Source: Armigeres subalbatus (lineage: Eukaryota; Arthropoda; Insecta; Diptera; Culicidae). From it: 64,000 bases of DNA. A program made the translations under genes and the position numbers. Location: positions 155,460,452-155,524,451 of the forward strand of contig NC_085140.1 in assembly GCF_024139115.2 (NCBI RefSeq). The letters run 5' to 3'. Below are positions 57,740-64,000 of the stretch, piece by piece. Every line of letters starts with the position of its first letter. The stretch's first letter is position 1. Below the pieces are notes generated by a model. The model made no database searches. It had not been told where the DNA came from and saw nothing but the letters and a program-made list of their open reading frames with translations.

Positions 57740-59340
57740 TGCTTTCATATTGCTACATCTAACTTACGAGGGCGGATTACTAAGCCGAATTTAAAAAAAT
57801 GGACCACTTCACCGAATGTTCCAGAACTTCTAGAGGACCATCCGAGGAGAACGACTGGTTGTTATATTGAATTAGCTCTGACATTTTTACAACAAGCGAT
57901 TTTCAGAATGTTGCAGCTTTCTGAGTTGAATTTACCACTTCTCCGGATATTCTAAAGCTCCCGGAGGATTACTAGGTGGCCACCAGGCGTCAATGGGAGA
58001 TGCTCGCATTGATTTAACTCTGGCATTACTATTACAGTCAAACCTCTATGAGTTGATGTTCTATGACTCGATATCGACTCATGGAGGCAAAATATGCCAT
58101 ATTGAAAAAAATATTCTGGGTTACTGTGATGGTCCCTTCAAACAGATTTTCAATGATTCTCTATTCCACGTCTCGATATTTAAACGAGTCTTCATTATCG
58201 ACTCATTGAGGTTTGCCTGTACAAACGGTATTGGAAAAATCGCAGTTTTCTGGGATGCATTATAAAACCATTAAATATGACCACTTCACTGGATTATCCA
58301 CTGGTCAATGAGTGGTGCTTGCATTGATTTTGCTCTCACAATGCTACCACAGACGTTTTAGAAAAACTCGCAGCTTGCTGGGACGTAATTTAAAAATTGA
58401 CCACTTTACCGGATGTTCCGGATCTTCCGGAAGAACACTGGGAGACCACTTAAGGTCAATTAGTGATGCTTGCTCTGATTTTTCTCTGACAATGCTTCCA
58501 CAAACCGTTTAGAAAAAATCGCAGCTTTCTGGGACGAATTTAAATAATTGGCCACTTTACCGAATGTTTCCGGATCTTCCGGAGGAATACTGGGAGACCA
58601 CCTGGGATCAATTAGTTATGCTTGGATTGATTTTTCTCTGACAATGCTTCCACCAACCGTTTAGAAAAAATCGCAGCGTTTTGGGACGAACTTAAATAAT
58701 TGACCACTTTACCGAATATTCTGGATCTTCCGGAGGAATACTGGAAAACCACCTGGGGTCAATTAGTGATGCTTGCATTGATTTTTCTCTCACAACGCTT
58801 CCACAAACCGTTTAGAAAAAATCGCAGCTTTCTGGGACGAATATTAATAATTGACCACTTTGCCGGATGTTCCGGATCTTCCGGAGGAATACTGGGAGAC
58901 AACCTGGGTTCAATTAGTGATGCTTGCATTAATTTTTCTCTGAAAATGCTTCTACAAACCGTTTAGAAAAACTCGCAGCTTTTTGGGACGAATTTAAATA
59001 GTTGACCACTTTACCGGATGTTTCCGGATCTTCCGGAGGAATACTGGGAGACCACCTGGGATCAATTAGTTATGCTTTCATTGATTTTTCCCTGACAATG
59101 CTTTCACAAACCGTTTAGAAAAAATCGCAGCGTTTTGGGACGAATTTAAATAATTGACCACTTGACCGGATATTCTGGATCTTCCGGAGGAATACTGGGA
59201 GACCACCTGGGGTCAATTAGTGATGCTTTCATTGATTTTTCTCTCACAATGCCTCCACAAATCGTTTAGAAAAAATCGCAGCTTTCTGGGACGAATATTA
59301 ATAATTGACCACTTTACCGGATGTTCCGGAACTCCTGGAG
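57740..59340 (+). repeat. ~152 bp direct repeats in the right arm
   Basis: Landmarks accactttaccggatgttcc, ggatcttccggaggaatact, gtcaattagtgatgcttgca and aaccgtttagaaaaaatcgc recur at ~152 base steps (ggat(c)ttccgg at about 58420, 58575, 58727, 58877, 59030, 59178). Inverted relatives lie at 55590-56030. Copies near 57790, 57940 and 58270 are more diverged. Confidence 0.88.
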
Positions 59341-59720
59341 AATCAGTGGGAGGCTACCACTAACTGGTCAAGCAAACGTCAGTCAGAATTGATTTTCTTG
59401 TCATATTGCGATTACGAAAACCGCATCTCGCTGGAATGAATACATTTATTAAATTGTGACTTCACACGTGTTCCAGAATCCGGAGCATCCGGATGTCCAC
59501 CCGGTGGCCAAGGCACCCAGGGAGCTAAATTGACGTCCGGCCTAATGCACTTATCGTCGTGAACAATTTTGTTGAAGGTCCCATTATTCTAAATGGAAAA
59601 GATCCGATGGGAATATGGGAGTTCTGAAGTGATGCTAAACTTTTTTGGGGGTGTTGCAATATTCAAAGTAGGTGTTGCAATACTTATTTTTGCGCTTCCA
59701 TACTTTTGGCGGGTAGTGTA

Positions 59721-60930
59721 TGTTTGTATTCCATGTAGTTCTTGTTGTTGTGAGTTCCAGGTAGTCTACGAACTCCATACAGTCAAGGTCTTCGGATCAA
59801 TATCCGTAATGGAGGCAGCTATCGCAGAATAAACAAGTTGTGTGACCCCTTCTTGGTGTATGTTTGTATTCCAAGTAGCTCTTGTTGTTGTCGTGAACTC
59901 CACGTAGTCTACAAACTCCATAGAGTCAAGGTCTATGAATCAACCTCCGTAACGGATTCAGTTATTGAAGAATAAACAAGTTGTGTGACGCCTTCTTGTT
60001 ATATGTTTGTATTCCAAGTAGTTCCTGTTGTTGTCTTGGGCTCCAGGTAGTCTATGAACTCCATAGAGTCAAGGCCGGTGGATCAACCTCCTTAATGGAG
60101 GCAGTTATTTGAAAATAAACAAGTTGTGAGACCCTTTTTTGGTATATGCTTGTATTTTAAGTACTTATTTTCGTTGTCGTGGGCTCCGTTATGAAGGTTA
60201 TTGAACACTACACACATCGTATGGTCCTTCTTGGTACAGTTATATCCCGATTTTATCACCCCCTTGGTGAATTTTGGGGTGATAAAGTAGAAAATGTGAC
60301 AAAATTGGGTCAAATCGACAAATTGGGTCGACGTGATAAACGTGATAAAATCGGGACTAGACAAAATCGAGGAGTGACAAAATCGGATGACTACTGTATA
60401 TGTTCGCATTTCATTTAGTGCTTTTTATTGTCATGGGTTCGAAGTAGTCTACGAACTACGTAAAGTTAAGGTCTGCAGATCAACATCCGTACTTGAGGCA
60501 CTTGTTGAGGAATAGTCAAGTTGTGTGACCGCTTCTTGCTATATGATTGCATGAGTAGATCTCATTTTTGCCATTGGTTCCATGTAGCCAACGAACTTCA
60601 TAAAGTCAAGACCTGCTGATCAACCTCCGTGATGGAGCCAATAATTGAAAAAATAACAAGTTGTGCAACCTTATCTGAGTGAATGTATGCATTCCAAGTA
60701 GTTTTTGTTTTTGCCATGGTACTAGGTAGTCTATGAACTCCATACAGGAATGATCTGCAGATCATCCTACGAACGGAAGGCTATTGGTATATGTTTGCAT
60801 TTCAAGTAGTTCAAGTTGTTGTCATCAGCTCTAGGCAGTTATTGAAGAATAAACAAGATGTGAAACCTCATCTTGATATATTTGCATTCCAAGTAGTTAT
60901 TGTTGTCTTGTTGTTGTTGATTCCAGGTAG
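59721..60930 (+). repeat. ~142 bp tandem array, right part
   Basis: Resumes with tgtttgtattccatgtagtt exactly where the left part stops, in the same orientation, so the two halves were one array. Copies become less regular after 60420. Confidence 0.82.
60237..60396. mobile_element. 160-bp MITE in the tandem array, TA flanks
   Basis: Left cagttatatcccgattttat and right gtgacaaaatcggatgact-actg are inverse ends, with gataaaatcggg and gtgataaa words between. TA on both sides (60235-60236, 60397-60398). Removing it restores cttcttggta-tatgttcgcatt, the normal array sequence. Confidence 0.82.
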
Positions 60931-61069
60931 TATACAAACTTCATTCATATCACTCATATGAAGCTGTCTATTCTTTGAAAAAGCATAATGTGAATAAATT
61001 AGAACGATACAACTTTATGCATGGACCACAAATGACAAGTACCAAATTTAAAACAGGCTGATATATCTC
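60931..61069. other. Spacer between arrays
   Basis: I see no clear repeat or gene. Confidence 0.3.
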
Positions 61070-61640
61070 TGGTGTAGATCCTAATGCCTTACTTCAGGGT
61101 TTTCTTGGATGACCATGTACATTTGAAATGGGTGCATTCTATTCTACGTACCATAAAGGGCATGTATATTCAAATAGGCCGAAAGAACTCTGGTTACGCG
61201 TGAAGTTCTTGAGGATTATTCAAGTGTTTTCTTGGATAACCATGAACATATGCAATGAAAGCGGTATATTCTATGTACCATAAAGGGCATATGCCACTTT
61301 TGAAACAATCCGAAAAGTTGCTGGTTACGTGTGAAGATCCTGAGGCCTATTCTAGCATTTTCTTGGAAGACCATAAACATATGCAATGGGCGTATTCTAT
61401 TCTATGTACCGCAAAGAGCATGTACCACTTTTGAAACAAGCCGAAAGATCTGTGGTTACCCATGCAGATTTGAAGGCCTATTCAGGGTTTTCTTGGATGA
61501 CTATGGACCTATGAAATGGAGGCAATCTATTCTATGTACCACAAAGGGTATGTAACACTGTAACACTAAATCCGATAGATCTCTGGTTACGCGTCCAGAT
61601 CTTAAGGCCTTTTCCAGGATTTTCTTGGATGACCATGAAT
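61070..61640 (+). repeat. ~125-130 bp tandem repeat
   Basis: Four to five copies with the landmarks ctggttacg(c/t)gtgaag, tttcttggatgaccatg(a)a and ttctatgtaccataaagggc, spaced roughly 126-132 bases. Inverted relatives at 54290-54500 lie on the other side of the ~142 bp array. Confidence 0.8.
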
Positions 61641-61945
61641 ATATACAATAGAGTGAGGCGCAGTTGTATGGGAAAACGAAAACTTCGTCCGATCAAATTA
61701 GATCAAGGTTTTTCTGAATCGTTTTGGGACCCCAATCAACTGTGCAAAATATGGGCTCGATTGGTTGCGACCTCGCATGCCGCATCGCATTTTAAATTTA
61801 CATGGAGATTAGTATGAGAAAACGTACTTTTTTACATTTTTGCTCTTTGCGGCTTCAATTTATCATCAATCACGTGACTCAATACGTTAGCATATAACCT
61901 GGAAGATGCCGAAAGACTTTACCGAAGAAGGTACGCAGCTGGAAG
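61641..61945. other. Unassigned spacer
   Basis: A short plus-strand frame (61629-61817) has no motif. Nothing else is visible; the 8 bases gctggaag at 61938-61945 are the predicted target duplication of the next element. Confidence 0.35.
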
Positions 61946-64000
61946 CATGGGCGTAGCCAAGGGGGGGCAGGGGGGGCCGTCGCCCCCCCCTAAATTGTGG
62001 AAAGATTGAACGGGTACTGAAATGAATTCCCTCAAACATGTGCACTTTACGATCCAATCATATACAGAAATAGGTGGTTGAAATTCAAAAGATTCCCAAA
62101 ACTTATTAGGGCATCCAGGATCCATAATATATGAAAGTTCAAAACAACTCGAAACATTTTGGACTCAAAAATTCTCCCTGAAATCCTTCTAGAAGCTAGA
62201 AGCCCTAGAAGCCCCTGGGAACTTCTGAATTCCTCCGGAAAGTTATCCACAAATTCCTCTGAAAATCGTTCGAAAATCCTTCTCATGTAATTGTAATTCC
62301 TCCTTATCTAGAAACCCCCCACTAAATTTTTTTTAGGAAATTCACGAGGAAATTCCTTGAAGATTTCTTTTTTTCTCTCCAAGATTTACTTCTAGATATT
62401 TCTTCGGCTTTTCTCTCTTCTGGAAGAATCCGGCATTTCCTTCAGGCATGCATTCGAGAGTTCCGTCAAGAATACATATACGGAATTTCTTCCCAAAATT
62501 CTACCAGAAGTTTCTTCAAAAATTTATGACGGAAATCCTCCGATTTAGCTCCATAATTTCACTTGTAAATCTATTAGCAATTCCTTCGGAAATTCTTCTA
62601 GGAACTTCTCCGGGCATTCCTCTCGGAACTCTTCCTTTAATTCCTAAATTTCCCGGGAATACCTCCAACCATTCAATAGCGAAATCATGTAGCATTCCAA
62701 TCTGGAATTCTTTTCGCAATTACTTCAGAATATCCTTCAAGAAATCCACTAGAAATATCTTCATGAATTTCTCCTGGAATTCGTCCAAGTATTTCCCCAG
62801 AAATTCTTACAGGTATTTTTTCGGGAGTTTCTTCAGGTACTTCTCCAGGAATTCCTTCAGGAATTTCTCCAGGAGATTTTCCGTGGAATTGTACTAGAAT
62901 TCCTTCCGGACTTCACTCGGAATTTACTCGGATGTCTGCCAAGAGTTCTTCCAGAAATTTCTTTGGAACAAGCCGCAGGGATTTTCTTTAGCAATTCATT
63001 TGGGAATACTTTCAGGATTTCATCTGGGAATTTCTGCATTAATTCCTCCTGGTATTTTTCTGGGAATTCCTTAAGATATTTTTTCGGAAATTCCTTTAGG
63101 AACTTCTCTAAGAATTATTTCAGGACTTCCATGTGGGAATTCCTCCGGAAGTGCTTGTGGAAGTTCCTCCGGGAGTTCTTCCAGGAGTTTTTCCAAGAAA
63201 TTCTCCGGTAATACCTCCAGGAACTTTACAGGGAATTCCTGGACGATATTTGGCAGGAATTTCACGGGAAATGGGATTTCGAAAGTTCCTTCAGAAATAT
63301 TTTTTCTCTTCCTCTAGGGTATTCCACCGGATGTTCCTCTGAAGTTCCACCAGTAGTTCCTTCGGGAATTCAATCAGGCTTTCTTCCAGGAATTCATTTA
63401 GCATTTCCTTAGGCATTTATCTACAAATTCCTCCAGAAGTTCCTCGGAAAATTTCCCTGGGAGTTCTTACGGGAACTCCTCCGGGAGGTTCTTTTAAGAA
63501 TTCTTCCAGGAGTTCCTCCTGGAATTCTTACGGAAGTTCCTTTGGGAGTTCATCCTAGAATTCTTACGAAAGTTTCTCCAGGATCCTCCGGAAATTCTTC
63601 CTGTAGTTCTTCAGTAAATTCCTCCAAAAGTTCCACCGGCAGTTCCTCCGAGAATTCCTCTGATAATTTCTCCGGAAATTCCTATAGAAAATCCCCCGGG
63701 AGTTCCTCCGGAAATTACTCTGGGAGTTCCTCCGGGAGTTCCTTTTCAGAGAAACACCCGGAGAAACTACCAGTGAATCTCCCGGAGGGATTCTCGTAGA
63801 AACTGCTGGTGGATCTCCCGGAGGAATTCCAGAAGGAACTGTCGGATTTCCTGAAAAAAGCCTGAATAATTTCCTGGAATACCTTCTGGTGGAACTCCCG
63901 GAGGAATTTCCGGAGAAACTCCCGGATGAATTGCTGGTGGAATTCCTGGAGGAACTCTCAAAGGAATTTTCTGGAAGAATTTCTGAAGAAACTCCCGGGA
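61946..64000 (-). mobile_element. Palindromic element copy B, cut by the window end
   Basis: Begins catgggcgtagccaaggggg and continues as the inverse of the right end of copy A: gcccccccctaaattgtgg, gggtactgaaatgaattccc, then aaatttatgacggaaatcct-cc, tccataatttcacttgtaaa and ggcaggaatttcacgggaaa all have inverse partners in 30240-32160. The turn between arms is at about 63755 (agaaacacccggag), matching A's at about 29850. It lacks the 0.6 kb extra of A. Frames through it are low-complexity artefacts. Confidence 0.85.

Larger units (their letters stand above)
55242..59718. mobile_element. 4477-bp foldback-like element, TA flanks
   Basis: Ends cactacccgccaaaagtatgg at the left and its exact inverse at the right; the inverted arms match for about 60 bases almost perfectly and more loosely for over 400. 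TA is duplicated (55240-55241, 59719-59720). Inside each arm is a ~152 bp direct repeat in opposite orientation: about three copies at 55590-56030 and about nine at 57740-59340. The middle holds a 24-bp minisatellite and a ~330 bp core. The Tc1/mariner-like end and TA target suggest mobilisation by such a transposase; none is encoded. The structure recalls Drosophila FB elements, but common ancestry is not implied. Confidence 0.85.

Overview
The window looks like intergenic, repeat-packed DNA from an insect, most likely an Aedes- or Culex-type mosquito. The reasons are the overall style (AT-rich spacer crowded with short inverted-repeat elements, tRNA-headed SINEs, Helitron-like ends, and RTE-type and I-type non-LTR retrotransposons) and the lack of any bacterial or viral gene organisation. 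I found no intact host gene, rRNA, canonical tRNA or CRISPR array. Nearly all open reading frames are accidental readings of tandem repeats or palindromic DNA. The only protein-coding remains I can defend belong to non-LTR retrotransposons. Family names rest on motifs and termini read by eye; no database search was possible.

Layout. 1-6104: an indel-rich version of a 94-95 bp satellite, ending at a 25-N assembly gap (6105-6129). 6485-7218: a 22-24 bp minisatellite. 7219-11972: mostly unique DNA with one MITE, a TATA/Inr promoter-like site, an RTE retrotransposon fragment (minus strand) and a SINE. 11973-21178: a clean 9.2 kb array of the same satellite, interspersed with five ~300 bp divergent units. 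21179-25251: SINEs, MITEs and a truncated Helitron. 25252-28008 and 28881-32216: two large inverted-repeat elements with target duplications (TAA and an 8-bp duplication). 33301-39735: several MITEs and unassigned DNA. 40110-46999: a nest in which a Helitron-like element holds a ~6.4 kb I-group retrotransposon (ORF1 with three zinc knuckles; ORF2 with endonuclease, reverse transcriptase and RNase H), whose 3' UTR in turn holds a MITE. 47105-53402: more elements, an RTE 5' fragment, a SINE and a purine-rich tract. 54500-60930: a ~142 bp tandem array split by a 4477-bp foldback-like element (55242-59718) and by a 160-bp MITE. 61946-64000: the beginning of a second, inverted copy of the 28.9-32.2 kb element, running off the window.

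The parts act as layers of insertion rather than as a pathway. Several target-site duplications and 'empty sites' can be read directly, so the relative order of insertion can be worked out. The most informative points are the three-level nest at 40-47 kb, the satellite with its recurring divergent unit, the foldback element inside a tandem array, two copies each of an 8-bp-TSD large palindromic element and of a 198-bp MITE, and the sequence-quality contrast between the two satellite blocks.
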